A stretch of 64,000 bases of DNA from the NCBI RefSeq assembly GCF_030505615.1, contig NZ_CP129992.1, positions 1,798,001-1,862,000 of the forward strand, in the 5' to 3' direction. This document shows, one piece after another, positions 46,989 through 55,767 of the stretch. Source of the DNA: Salinibaculum rarum. Its GTDB lineage: Archaea > Halobacteriota > Halobacteria > Halobacteriales > Haloarculaceae. Made by a program: the position numbers and the translations under genes. The notes under the pieces are model-generated. The model saw only the letters and a program-made list of their open reading frames with translations. It did no database searches and was not told the DNA's origin. The stretch's first letter is position 1; every line of letters begins with the position of its first letter.

Positions 46989-48149
46989 TTATCGCGGGGC
47001 CTGATTGTAGATAAGGTTTCGCTGGACGGCGTTTGCACCCTCGTAGATGACCGGAATCCGCACGTCGCGGTACACCCGGGCGATGCGGTTCTCGGTCAGC
47101 ACGGACCGGCCGCCGTGCAGTTGCATCCCCCGTTCGGCACACTCGACGGCCGTCTCGGTGGCGTCGGCTTTCGCCAGTGCCGCCCAGTATCCAGCGTGGT
47201 CCTGATTGGCGACCTTGTTTGCGGCCCGCCAGACGAGCGCTCGCGACCCTTCGAACTCCATGCGCATCTCCGCGAGGTCGTGCTGGACGGCCTGGAACTC
47301 GTCGACCGAGCGACCGAAGGCTTCGCGGTCGTGGACGAACTCCGATGCTTCCTCGATGGCTGCCGCCGCGAGACCGAGGCCGTGACCGCCGACGATGACG
47401 CGGCCGTGGTTGAAAAACTCCGCGAGCATGTAGAATCCCGCGCCCTCGGCACCGACGAGGTTCTCTTCGGGAACCCGGCAGTCGTCGAAGATGATGTGGG
47501 CCTGTTTGGACGCCCGAAAGCCCATCTTCTCGGGGATGTGCTCGGCCTCGTAGCCGTCGGTGTCGGTCGGCACGATGAACATCGAGTAGTTTCCGTACCG
47601 GTTGTTCTCGTCGTCGCCCGTCTTGGCGTAGACGGTCACCCAGTCGGCTTCGACGCCGTTGCCGATCCAGTATTTCTCGCCGTTGAGGACGTACCCGTCC
47701 CCGTCTTTCTCGGCCGTCGTCGACATGCCGGCGAGGTCACTCCCGGTCTCGGGTTCTGAGACTGCCAGCCCGGTGAGCTGGTCGTTCTCGGCGACCGGCC
47801 GGACGTACTCCTCTTTCTGTTCTTCGTTCCCGTGGTCGACGACGATTTCGGCACCGAAACTCGCAAGCTGGAGCGTCAGCGCGATGCCGGCGTCGGCCCG
47901 GTAGAACTCCTCTGCGATAGCAAGCACCTGCTCTAGGGACAGGCCACGGCCGCCGTACTCCTCGGGGATGTCCTGTGCGACGAGGTCCGCGTCCATCCCC
48001 GCCTCCAGAATCTCCCAGGGGTACTCACCGGATTCGAAGTACTCCGCTGCGTTCGGCGCGATGTGTTCCTGGGCGAATTCCCTGGCCTGTGCCTTGACCT
48101 CGCGTGCCTCCTCGGGCACGATGCTGTCTTCGAGTAGCTCCATACCCAT
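46989..48149 (-). CDS. Acyl-CoA dehydrogenase
   Basis: A 386-aa flavoenzyme that introduces the alpha-beta double bond in acyl-CoA. ACAD signatures: GLAVSEPETGSDLAGM (FAD/substrate loop), the YWIGNGVEADW segment, and the C-terminal IYEGANAVQRNLI with the Glu acting as catalytic base at the usual late position. Start may be Met 48149 or 48143 (MELLEDSIV). Likely partner of the acyl-CoA ligase at 37893 in fatty-acid or branched-acid degradation. Confidence 0.93.
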   Translation of the reverse strand: MGMELLEDSIVPEEAREVKAQAREFAQEHIAPNAAEYFESGEYPWEILEAGMDADLVAQDIPEEYGGRGLSLEQVLAIAEEFYRADAGIALTLQLASFGAEIVVDHGNEEQKEEYVRPVAENDQLTGLAVSEPETGSDLAGMSTTAEKDGDGYVLNGEKYWIGNGVEADWVTVYAKTGDDENNRYGNYSMFIVPTDTDGYEAEHIPEKMGFRASKQAHIIFDDCRVPEENLVGAEGAGFYMLAEFFNHGRVIVGGHGLGLAAAAIEEASEFVHDREAFGRSVDEFQAVQHDLAEMRMEFEGSRALVWRAANKVANQDHAGYWAALAKADATETAVECAERGMQLHGGRSVLTENRIARVYRDVRIPVIYEGANAVQRNLIYNQAPR

Positions 48150-48212
48150 CTATTGGGAGCCACTTACATATAGAATCGGAAACCGCGATAAATTCTCAAC
48201 GGGTTTCGTATT

Positions 48213-48815
48213 TCAGACCTCGATTTGCTGCATCAGGCTGACCAACTCCTCGAGTTCGGGGAAGGTGTAGACTTTGACGTTGATGTCGGATTCGAGTGCG
48301 TGGACGCGAGAGTCGAACATCAGCGCCATCTCGTCGGTGCGGTTGCCCACGAGGTCGTCGACCATGCCGCTACCGGGACCGTAGGTGAAGGTTGGCGTAG
48401 ACATGTCGATAGTCGTGTTGAGGACGTTCGCCCATCCGTCGATAAAGCCAGAGGTCATGATGTTGCCAATCTCCTGAATCGCCGACCGCTCCATGCTCGA
48501 GAAGCCGCTCTCGGAGGGTTCGGCGCCCGCCATATCGCCCATCATCCCGTGGGCGAGTTCCTTGGCGCTCTGGGCGTTGAACAGGAAGAGGATGTGGCCG
48601 TGTGGGGGTTCGAGCATCTCGATGCTGATTCCGATTTGCTTCTGGTCGCCGATGTGGGTCTTGATGTCGGGGATGTCGATGAAGTTGATCTTCGTAATCT
48701 CCATCTCCGTTTCCATCCCGGTCATCTGGCTGAGGTGACTCGCCACCGTGTTGCCACCCTCTTTTGCCATCTTGTTGAACAACCCAAGCTTCCGTATATC
48801 TATCATCAAACTCAT
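48213..48815 (-). CDS. cheC: CheC-family chemotaxis protein
   Basis: A 200-aa protein of the CheC/CheX/FliY phosphatase family. The second helix motif SAIQEIGNIMTSGF has the diagnostic E-x2-N pair. The first copy, MAKEGGNTVASHLSQ, is a degenerate or variant site. Archaeal CheC proteins speed dephosphorylation of CheY. The gene is outside any che cluster visible here, between acyl-CoA dehydrogenase and a methyltransferase, so it may be an orphan CheC or serve a non-flagellar pathway. Confidence 0.85.
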   Translation of the reverse strand: MSLMIDIRKLGLFNKMAKEGGNTVASHLSQMTGMETEMEITKINFIDIPDIKTHIGDQKQIGISIEMLEPPHGHILFLFNAQSAKELAHGMMGDMAGAEPSESGFSSMERSAIQEIGNIMTSGFIDGWANVLNTTIDMSTPTFTYGPGSGMVDDLVGNRTDEMALMFDSRVHALESDINVKVYTFPELEELVSLMQQIEV

Positions 48816-48914
48816 GGATGCAAAGTGCGCGTTGCCCGTGGTTTCCCGTCGGACGCATATAATACATCGCCCTCGATTCTCGGGAGCGAGAACGGCGACT
48901 CCCCGGCTGGTGCC

Positions 48915-49583
48915 CTACAGCCGAACGCTGACCGCCACTCCCTCGCCGAGCGGCAGGAGACTGGTCTCGAACGCTTCGGCCGCCCGGACCTGAGAGAGAT
49001 ACTCTGCGATACCCGAACTCGCCGCTGTAGCCGCCGGTCGGGAGTCACCCGCGAGCAATCCCTGAACGTCGTCCGCGTCGATGGACCCCGCTGTCACGGC
49101 GTTGTCCGCCAGTACGAGACTCCCCTCTCGAAGTTTGCCGCGGACGGCGTCGAAGGCCTCGACGTACCGGTCTTTCTCGTTGTCCAGCAAGACGACATCG
49201 AAGGGGCCCTCGTAGCGGTCGACGACCTCGATAGCGTCGCCGTGTTCGAAAGTCGCCCGGTCGGCGAGGCCGCCCCGCTCGAAGTACTCGCGAGCGTCGT
49301 TGAGGTTCCTGGCATCGGTTTCGGTGAGGACGACGTTGCCGTCGGTGTCGAGTGCGCGCGCAAACCAGTACGCCGAGTACCCAAAGCCCGACCCGAACTC
49401 GAAGATACGCTCGGCTTCGACTGCTCGGGCCAGCAACGAGAGCCACCCGCCCACGTCGGGACCGACAGTCGGGAACTTTTCGCGCTCGGCGCGCTCGTCC
49501 ATCTCGCGGAGAATCTCGTCGCGCTCCGGGCCGATTGCCCCTGCAATCGCTCCGGCAGTCTCGGAGAGCAGTTCGTCGCTCAT
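48915..49583 (-). CDS. SAM-dependent O-methyltransferase-like protein
   Basis: A 222-aa Rossmann methyltransferase. SAM motif IFEFGSGFGYSAYWFARAL (about 60-78), acidic loop VLTETDARN, and DVVLLDNEKDRY match the class of small catechol/caffeoyl-CoA-like O-methyltransferases. The acceptor substrate is unknown. It is followed downstream by cheC and preceded by the BtpA-like gene, same strand, with gaps that allow separate transcripts. Confidence 0.88.
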   Translation of the reverse strand: MSDELLSETAGAIAGAIGPERDEILREMDERAEREKFPTVGPDVGGWLSLLARAVEAERIFEFGSGFGYSAYWFARALDTDGNVVLTETDARNLNDAREYFERGGLADRATFEHGDAIEVVDRYEGPFDVVLLDNEKDRYVEAFDAVRGKLREGSLVLADNAVTAGSIDADDVQGLLAGDSRPAATAASSGIAEYLSQVRAAEAFETSLLPLGEGVAVSVRL

Positions 49584-49625
49584 ACCTGCCGTTCGGCCGG
49601 GCGCTCCATAACAGTGGTCCGTCCC

Positions 49626-50435
49626 TCACTCGCTCCGTGCGGCTTCGACAAAGGCCTCCACGCGGTCGGGGTCGACGGGCGCCGTCGTCTCGCCGCCCTT
49701 TTTGAGTGCGGTCCCGACGATGACACCGTCGGCGATGTCGAGCAGCGCGGAGACGTTCTCGGCGGTGACTCCGCTCCCGACGAAGACGGGAACGGACGCG
49801 TCGACGTCGTCGCGGCGGTCGAGTACCGTCTTCAGGTCATCGGCGTTTGCCGGTTCGCCCGTCGCCGGGCCGGAGACGACCAGTCCGTCTGCCAGGCCCC
49901 GTGTGATGGTCTCCTCGGCGACGGCCGCGATGTCGCGCTCGCCGACCGGCGCGGAGTGTTTGACCGCCACGTCTGCGAGTATCGAGACATCTGTGCCCAG
50001 GCGCTCGCGCACTCGGAGCGTCTCGTGGGCTGTCCCTTCCAGTATGCCCTGGTCGGTGACGCGTGAGCCGGTATGGACGTTGACGCGAACAAAGGAGCCA
50101 CCGCCGGCCGCCGCCACCGAGAGTGCGGCTTCGGCGTCGTTTCGCAACACGTTGACGCCGTAGGGACAGTCCACGCCGATGCCGAGTTCCCGGACGATAG
50201 CCGTCATCTCGGCGACCGTCGATTTGGGGACGTCCTCGGGGTAGTAGGGGGCGTCGCCGAAGTTCTCGACCAGCAGGCCGTCGAACCCGCCCTCGACGAG
50301 TGCGAACGCGTCGGCGAGTGCCCGGCCCCGGAGACGCTCCCGGTCGCCCGCAAACCGTGGCGACCCCGGCAGCGGCGGCAGGTGGACCATCCCGACGAGT
50401 GGTGAATCGCTCTCGAAGCGCTCGACGACGTTCAT
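49626..50435 (-). CDS. BtpA/SgcQ-family protein
   Basis: A 269-aa TIM-barrel-like protein of the BtpA family. Diagnostic segments: LVGMVHLPPLPGSPRF near the N-terminus, LLVENFGDAPYY, VNVLRNDAEAAL, FVRVNVHTGSRVTDQG, GLVVSGPATGEP and VFVGSGVTAENV. BtpA is tied to photosystem I stability in cyanobacteria, and archaeal members may act in nucleotide or sugar metabolism. The archaeal role is not known. The start ATG at 50433-50435 is the first. Confidence 0.9.
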   Translation of the reverse strand: MNVVERFESDSPLVGMVHLPPLPGSPRFAGDRERLRGRALADAFALVEGGFDGLLVENFGDAPYYPEDVPKSTVAEMTAIVRELGIGVDCPYGVNVLRNDAEAALSVAAAGGGSFVRVNVHTGSRVTDQGILEGTAHETLRVRERLGTDVSILADVAVKHSAPVGERDIAAVAEETITRGLADGLVVSGPATGEPANADDLKTVLDRRDDVDASVPVFVGSGVTAENVSALLDIADGVIVGTALKKGGETTAPVDPDRVEAFVEAARSE

Positions 50436-50513
50436 ACCCGCCGTTCTCGTTGGGCCATCAAAACAAGTGTGTTCCCGGCAGCCTCGTGGCCGTCGCCCCC
50501 TCCAGTCGCTCGG

Positions 50514-51098
50514 TTAGTTCCAGTACTCCGGCTCGTTGCCCGCTTTCCACTTGATAGAGCAGCCACGCGAGGGCTGGAACTCCTCGTCGACGCCTTTGCC
50601 GGCGAGCAGACTGTCGATGTGTGCTTTCATCTCCCGCTCGGTCGGTTCGTCGTCAGGGTTCAGCGCGTCGTCCAGCCGGCCGTGATACACCAGTTCGAAC
50701 CTGTCGCCGCGCCGGTCGAACAGGAACGGGTCCGGCGTACACGTCGCGCCGTACGCGGCTGCGACCTCCTGGGTCTCGTCGAAGAGATAGGCGTCGTACT
50801 GGATGGTCCCGTCCGCGACGAGTTCCTGCATCTGCCTGAAGGAGTCGTCGGGGTACTCCTCCGGGTCGTTCGAACTAATACCTACGACGGCAACGTCGTC
50901 GTACTCGTCTGCGAGTGCGTTCAGTTCGTCGAACTTCGCCTGCGCGTACGGGCAGTGATTACAGGTGAACACGACCAACAGTGCCTCGTTGTCGGCGAAA
51001 TCGGCGAGCGAGTAGGTCTCCTCGTCGGTGCCAGTCAGTTCGAAGTCCGGTGCCTCGTCTCCCCGTTCGAGTACCTCGATGGAATCTGCGGCAACCAT
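50514..51098 (-). CDS. Thioredoxin-fold redoxin
   Basis: A 194-aa peroxiredoxin/TlpA-like protein. The segment VVFTCNHCPYAQA carries a CxxC (C-N-H-C) at the thioredoxin active-site position, and GATCTPDPFLFD holds the cis-Pro loop. Residues around RGCSIKWKAGNEPEYWN form the C-terminus typical of redoxins in this subfamily. ATG 51098 (MVAADSIEVLERG) is preferred; the longer reading is not family-like. It faces the broken hydrolase gene divergently. Confidence 0.88.
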   Translation of the reverse strand: MVAADSIEVLERGDEAPDFELTGTDEETYSLADFADNEALLVVFTCNHCPYAQAKFDELNALADEYDDVAVVGISSNDPEEYPDDSFRQMQELVADGTIQYDAYLFDETQEVAAAYGATCTPDPFLFDRRGDRFELVYHGRLDDALNPDDEPTEREMKAHIDSLLAGKGVDEEFQPSRGCSIKWKAGNEPEYWN

Positions 51099-51207
51099 AC
51101 CGACAGTTCCGTCTCGACGGCCTAAGCCGTTCGGCCAGCGGCAACCCGACGAGACTGTCTCAATCATCCGCGAGCGTGCTTATCGGGCTCTAGTCCCGAG
51201 AGACAGT

Positions 51208-52067
51208 ATGCCGACTGTCCAGATCAACGACATCGAGACCTATTACGAACGCTGGGGGAGCGGCCCACCGGTCGTGTTCGTCCACGGCGCAGTCGTCGAT
51301 TACACTCAGTGGGAGCCACAGCTCGACGCGCTCAGCGACGCGTACACCACAATTGCGTACGACGTGCGTGGTCATGGCCGGACCGGCGGCTCGGATAGAG
51401 AGACGTACTCGATAGACCGCTTTGCCGACGACCTGGCCGCGCTCGTTGCGGCGCTGGAACTCGACCGACCGGTCGTCTGTGGTCTCTCGCTGGGTGGCTG
51501 TATCGCGCAGGTCTACGCAGAGCGCTACCCAGACGGACTCTCTGGACTCGTTCTCGCAGACACGTTCGGTCCGACGCCACTCTCGCCTACCGAGCACGTC
51601 CAGCGTCAACTCCTGGGCGCGACTGTTCCACTGGTTCGGCTGTTCGGATACGAACGCGTCGAGCGGGCGATGATGTGGTTCCAGGAGCGACTTTCGAAGG
51701 GCGTCAGCGGCGAGTACGAAAACATCGAGGCGATTCGAGCGTCCGGGCCGACGATGGCGACCGAGGAGTTCGCCAAGGTAATCCGTGCGCTCGCTCGGTT
51801 CGACGAGATACCCGTCGGTACCGGTCGATTTCGGTCCCGACGCTGGTCCTCTATGGCGAACACGACGCGGGATTCATCCGAGAGCAGTCGTCGGCACTGG
51901 CGGATGCAATCCGGGGGGCCGAGATTCGGGAAATACCCGGCGCCGGTCACGCTTCGAATCTCGACAACCCGAACTTCGTGACGGACGTCATACGGTTACT
52001 TCTCGGCACTGTCGACTGGCAGGATGCCGTGGCCGAACAGGCTACAGAAATCGCTGACGTTTCTTGA
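51208..52067 (+). pseudogene. Alpha/beta hydrolase broken by a frameshift
   Basis: From ATG 51208 the reading shows a good hydrolase N-terminus: VVFVHGAVVDYTQWEP, YDVRGHGRTGGS, and the nucleophile elbow GLSLGGCIAQ. After about 51815 the frame turns to unrelated sequence and stops at 51981. In the frame one base earlier the family resumes: VPTLVLYGEHDAGFI (acid Asp) and PGAGHASNLDNP (catalytic His), ending at 52067. One base is therefore missing (or two extra) between about 51805 and 51830. It could be a true pseudogene or a sequencing error. It ends beside an AT-rich region. Confidence 0.8.
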
Positions 52068-52074
52068 CCTGACG

Positions 52075-52450
52075 CTCCTACTCACCCCATAAAGATAAAA
52101 TTTACAGAATATATCTATATCTTACTATTAGTCAACTTTACAATTAGCAACCTTTTCTCTCTAGACTGATAATAGTGGACTATAGTGCAAAAAGTTCTAT
52201 AATCTATTGAATAGCAGATGTATAAATTATATTTTCAATATATTCTCGTTGAATATATATCCCTAGATTAGCCGTAATCACGAAGTGCGCCATCCTATAG
52301 ATAACATAGAAATTTCAAGACTCTCTAATCATAATATCTATTACTATTATCTGCGGTCAAATCTTTCAGTGACACGTGTCTGTGGCTGCTCATACTAGCC
52401 GGCCGTGAGATACCGTCCCAAACACCTTTATTGAGTTCCTTCGAACATGT
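52075..52450 (+). other. AT-rich island without genes, with hairpin
   Basis: Roughly 380 bp, far more AT-rich than its surroundings (long runs such as AATATATCTATATCTTACTA), with no ORF above about 30 codons. A hairpin ATATATTC-TCGTT-GAATATAT lies at 52238-52258. It separates the frameshifted hydrolase from the crotonase operon. Candidate explanations are a recombination scar, an old mobile-element edge or a regulatory/replication region. I recognise no terminal repeats of an IS. Confidence 0.65.
52427..52432 (+). promoter_or_regulatory. TATA-like box for crotonase operon
   Basis: TTTATT about 28 nt before ATG 52457, matching leaderless promoter spacing. Confidence 0.45.
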
Positions 52451-52456
52451 CGGCGT

Positions 52457-53245
52457 ATGTTTGAGTACGACGCGTATAAGACCATCTCGGTTAGTGTCTC
52501 GGATGGCATCGCGGAGATACGGTTCCAACGTCCGGACAAGTACAACGCGTTGAATACGGAAACGATGCTCGACCTTCAACGGGTATTCAGTGAGATTCAA
52601 CTCGACAGGTCGGTGGACGTCGTCGTCATCGAGGGAGCGGGCGACGACGCGTTTTCGGCGGGTGCCGACATCGAACAGTACGCCGGCCCGTCGGAAGACC
52701 ACGACCCGATGCAAAAAGACAGACAAGACATATTCTTCGACATCTACAGTGGTCCCTACGACCTTCACGCACCGGTCATCGCCAAAATAGACGGCTATTG
52801 CGTCGGCGGCGGACTCATCCTCGCGATGTACTGTGACCTCCGCATCGCTGACGACACCTCGAAGTTCGCGGTTCCCGTCACTGACATCGGACAGATTCCA
52901 ACCGGTGGTTCGACGTATCGTGCCGCACAGCTCGTCGGCGAGGCCAAGGCAAAGGAACTCGTCTACACTGCCGGGACGATAGACGCTGAGGAGGCCCACC
53001 GCATCGGTCTTGTCAACGACGTGGTCGCTCCAGAGAAACTCGACGAGACCGTCGACGATGTCGTTACGGCCATTCAGAATACCGGCCGAACGGCAGTCAA
53101 AACCTCGAAGCAGTCAATCAATGAGGCGATGGGCAGTCCGCACCTCGAAACCGCCCGCGAGCGCGAGGCAGAACTCTGGTGGGAGCAGTTCGCCACCGAG
53201 GAACGTCGCACCCTCGTCGACGAGTTCATCGAAGATGACCAGTGA
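52457..53245 (+). CDS. Crotonase-fold (enoyl-CoA hydratase-like) protein lacking catalytic Glu
   Basis: A 262-aa crotonase-superfamily protein: oxyanion segment AFSAGADIEQY, GYCVGGGLILAMYCDLRIADD, GQIPTGGSTYRAAQLVG, and the C-terminal trimer helix. In true hydratases the acid/base glutamates sit in GGGCE and in P-E; here the equivalents are Ile121 (GGGLI) and Val141 (PV), so ordinary hydration is unlikely. Other crotonase reactions that use different residues (isomerase, decarboxylase, thioesterase) are possible. The stop overlaps the CoA-transferase start by 11 nt, so the two are coupled. Confidence 0.88.
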   Translation: MFEYDAYKTISVSVSDGIAEIRFQRPDKYNALNTETMLDLQRVFSEIQLDRSVDVVVIEGAGDDAFSAGADIEQYAGPSEDHDPMQKDRQDIFFDIYSGPYDLHAPVIAKIDGYCVGGGLILAMYCDLRIADDTSKFAVPVTDIGQIPTGGSTYRAAQLVGEAKAKELVYTAGTIDAEEAHRIGLVNDVVAPEKLDETVDDVVTAIQNTGRTAVKTSKQSINEAMGSPHLETAREREAELWWEQFATEERRTLVDEFIEDDQ

Positions 53246-54446
53246 GAACGCCGGTCCGCTCTCGGATCTCACTGTCGTCGAGATGACTGTCCACCGTGCC
53301 GGTCCGTTCTGTGGTGCCCTGCTCGCAGACCTCGGTGCTGACGTCGTCAAGATAGAGCGGCCGGGAGTCGGTGATCCTGCTCGAACGCAGGGTCCCGGCC
53401 CGGAGGGTAAATCGGGCTACTTCATGGCGAACAATCGGAACAAGAAGTCAGTCGAACTCGACATGAAGTCCGAATCCGGCCGCGAGGCGGCCCTGGAACT
53501 GCTCGCCAAGGCGGATGTCTTCGTCGAGAACTTCGGCTACGGCGTCACGGAGAAACTCGGGCTTGGCTACGACGCCGTCTCGGCGGTCAACGAGGAGATC
53601 GTCTACGCGTCTGTGAAAGGATACGGCGAGACTGGCCCCGCACGAAAAAAGAAGGGTCTCGATATGATTCTCCAGGCCGAAGGCGGCATCATGTCCGTGA
53701 CTGGCCCCGCGGACGGCGACCCGGTCAAAGTCGGGCAGGCCATCGGCGACCTCACTGCTGGCATGCTGGCTACCGTCGGTGTCCTCGCTCGTCTCCACGA
53801 ACGCGAACGGGCCTCCACTGACCCCGATTCGTTCACAGGGAAGTTTGATATCGGGCTATTCGACGCCATTGTCTCGGTGATGAACGAGTATATCACGTTC
53901 CACTCGATAACTGACGAGGTACCCGGACCACAGGGGACGGTTCACCAGTCAATCTGTCCGTACCAGGTGTTCGAGACGGCAGACGGCCACATCGTTACAG
54001 GCGTTCCCAGCGACGAGCGGTGGGACGATTTCGTTGACCTCGTCGGACGGGATGAACTCCGGGAGTACGAGACCAACGACGAGCGGATGGCACACAGAGA
54101 GGCAGTCACCGATATCATTCAGGAAGAGTTCCACAAAGAGTCGACCGAGTACTGGCTGGCGCAACTCACCGAGCGTGGCTTCCCGAACGGACCGCTCAAC
54201 GACCTCGCGGACGTCGTCGACCACGACCAGGCCCACGCGCGAAACCTGGTTGTCGACCACGAGGACCCGGACGCCGGCACCGTACAGTTGCCCGGTCACC
54301 CGATTCACTTCCCGGACTTCTCGGCAGACATCCGGAGTCCGGCTCCGAGACTTGGTGAACACACCGAGGCGGTGTTCGAAGCGGTCGCTGACGACCAGAC
54401 GACGCTCGCCGAGTGGGAGGCAGACGGTGCGTTCGGCGGCGAGTGA
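53235..54446 (+). CDS. Class III CoA-transferase (CaiB/BaiF family)
   Basis: A 403-aa family III CoA-transferase, which moves CoA between carboxylates through a ping-pong Asp intermediate. N-terminal LTVVEMTVHRAGPFCGALLADLG read in part, ADVVKIERP, NRNKKSVELD, and the catalytic-Asp region VKVGQAIGDLTAGM are typical. It starts 11 nt inside the crotonase-like gene (ATG 53235) and is followed 3 nt after its stop by the transporter. The pairing of class III transferase and crotonase recalls carnitine (CaiB-CaiD) or similar quaternary-amine or dicarboxylate pathways, but the substrate is unknown. Confidence 0.92.
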   Translation: MTSENAGPLSDLTVVEMTVHRAGPFCGALLADLGADVVKIERPGVGDPARTQGPGPEGKSGYFMANNRNKKSVELDMKSESGREAALELLAKADVFVENFGYGVTEKLGLGYDAVSAVNEEIVYASVKGYGETGPARKKKGLDMILQAEGGIMSVTGPADGDPVKVGQAIGDLTAGMLATVGVLARLHERERASTDPDSFTGKFDIGLFDAIVSVMNEYITFHSITDEVPGPQGTVHQSICPYQVFETADGHIVTGVPSDERWDDFVDLVGRDELREYETNDERMAHREAVTDIIQEEFHKESTEYWLAQLTERGFPNGPLNDLADVVDHDQAHARNLVVDHEDPDAGTVQLPGHPIHFPDFSADIRSPAPRLGEHTEAVFEAVADDQTTLAEWEADGAFGGE

Positions 54447-54449
54447 TAA

Positions 54450-55382
54450 ATGTCTAGCATAGGGACGTTCAGTCGGGCAGTTCGTGCGCCGTTGCTGGTC
54501 GCCGCGGCAGTTCTCCTTGGCTGGCGGTTCCCTGCCCCCGACTCTCTGGCTGTGGTGACGACACCGCTCGTCGCCTTTCTGGTGTTTGCGGCGGTGGACG
54601 GCGTTAACTGGCGCTCGTTTCTGGCCGGCGACCGTTTGTCCGTCGGCGTCGTTGCGGTCGGTCTCGTCTACTTGCTCCCGATTGCCTTCGCGCCGGTCCC
54701 GATATTCCTCCTCGACGGCCCGATGCGGGTCGGCACACTCGTCGTGCTGACCGGGCCGCCGACCGCAGGGAGCGCAATTGTCTGGTCGCGCATGGGTGGC
54801 GGTGACGCGGCCACGACGGTTCTGGTGACGACTGCAGCACTCGTACTCGCGCCGCTCGTGACTCCGGCGATTCTCGGTGTTGTTCTCGGTCAGGGCGTTT
54901 CTGTCGACCCTGTTCCAGTGGTGCGGACGCTCCTGCTCGTGGTCACTGGCGGCGTCAGTCTGGCGTGGCTCGTCCCTGCCGGCGCAATCGAAGAGACGAC
55001 GCTCGATACACTCTCGCTTGCGGCGGTCGTGGTACTGGTCTACGTCGGGACCGCAACAGCCACAGTCGAGGGCGTTTCCCTCTCGTCGCTCGCTACTGTT
55101 GGACTGGTTGCCGTCGGATTCTTGGCGTTTGCAGCCCTGCTCGCATCTGGGGGTGCCCTGATTGTCGGTCCCGAGCGTGCAATCTCGATTTTCTTCGCGA
55201 CGGGCCTGCGAAACCTCGGCATCGGTGTTGCCATCGCAACGACGCTGCCCGTCGAAGGGACCGTTGTGGCAGTGGTCGGGTTCTACGTGGTCCAGCAACT
55301 CGCTGCCGCTGTGACTGCCGAAAGTCTTCGTCTGTCCGTGCTTCCCGCCGTCGGAGGGGGGCTGCCGTCGACCGAGGAGTAG
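54450..55382 (+). CDS. Bile acid:sodium symporter-family (BASS-like) transporter
   Basis: A 310-aa integral membrane protein with about nine to ten hydrophobic helices, the short FFATGLRNLGIGVAIA segment characteristic of the bile-acid/sodium symporter and related arsenite-like superfamily, and FLLDGPMRVGTLVVLTGPPTAGS. It would move an organic anion with sodium, a sensible supply for halophiles. It is 3 nt after the CoA-transferase, in the same operon. Confidence 0.83.
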   Translation: MSSIGTFSRAVRAPLLVAAAVLLGWRFPAPDSLAVVTTPLVAFLVFAAVDGVNWRSFLAGDRLSVGVVAVGLVYLLPIAFAPVPIFLLDGPMRVGTLVVLTGPPTAGSAIVWSRMGGGDAATTVLVTTAALVLAPLVTPAILGVVLGQGVSVDPVPVVRTLLLVVTGGVSLAWLVPAGAIEETTLDTLSLAAVVVLVYVGTATATVEGVSLSSLATVGLVAVGFLAFAALLASGGALIVGPERAISIFFATGLRNLGIGVAIATTLPVEGTVVAVVGFYVVQQLAAAVTAESLRLSVLPAVGGGLPSTEE

Positions 55383-55404
55383 GGTCGGTGATGCGCGACT
55401 TCGA

Positions 55405-55767
55405 TTACGAGAGCGGTTCGAAGCGGTAGCCGTCCCACTCCTGGCTGTCAGGGTGACGGATGCCGGCATCGGGGTCGCGTAACTCCTCGACGTAGACCGG
55501 TCTCACCTCGTCACCGATTTCCACCGCTTCGGTGGCTCCACCGAGCGCGCGGACGGACTCACCGTCGATTTCGAACTCGACGATTGTGATGAGGTTCGGA
55601 CTGCGCATGCCCGGCGGCGTTGCGGTACTCTCTGTCCACGTGAGGACTTTACCGGTTCGCTCCGAGAGGTCGATAGTTTCCGTCTGCTCTTCGCCGCACT
55701 CGGGACAGAGCTGGTGGCCCGGATACGTCACGTGACCGTTCGGACACCGGTGGGCGTCGAGTGTCAT
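55405..55767 (-). CDS. DUF35 OB-fold/zinc-ribbon acyl-CoA-associated protein
   Basis: A 120-aa protein with an N-terminal zinc ribbon (CPNGHVTYPGHQLCPECG) and an OB fold (GKVLTWTESTATPPG, TIVEFEIDGESVRALG). DUF35 proteins form complexes with thiolase-like enzymes, as in archaeal HMG-CoA synthase and in the retro-aldolase Ltp2. It overlaps the thiolase-like gene by 4 nt (ATGA), which strongly suggests a stable complex. Confidence 0.92.
   Translation of the reverse strand: MTLDAHRCPNGHVTYPGHQLCPECGEEQTETIDLSERTGKVLTWTESTATPPGMRSPNLITIVEFEIDGESVRALGGATEAVEIGDEVRPVYVEELRDPDAGIRHPDSQEWDGYRFEPLS

Noticed and set aside
48225..50066. 613-codon plus-strand frame opposite cheC, methyltransferase and BtpA-like genes
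   Set aside because: It crosses three real genes and their gaps, has shadow composition, and no domain.
51675..52067. A separate short gene ending at 52067
   Set aside because: Its first part is out-of-frame sequence of the hydrolase; only the tail is family-like, so it is better read as the 3' part of a frameshifted gene.
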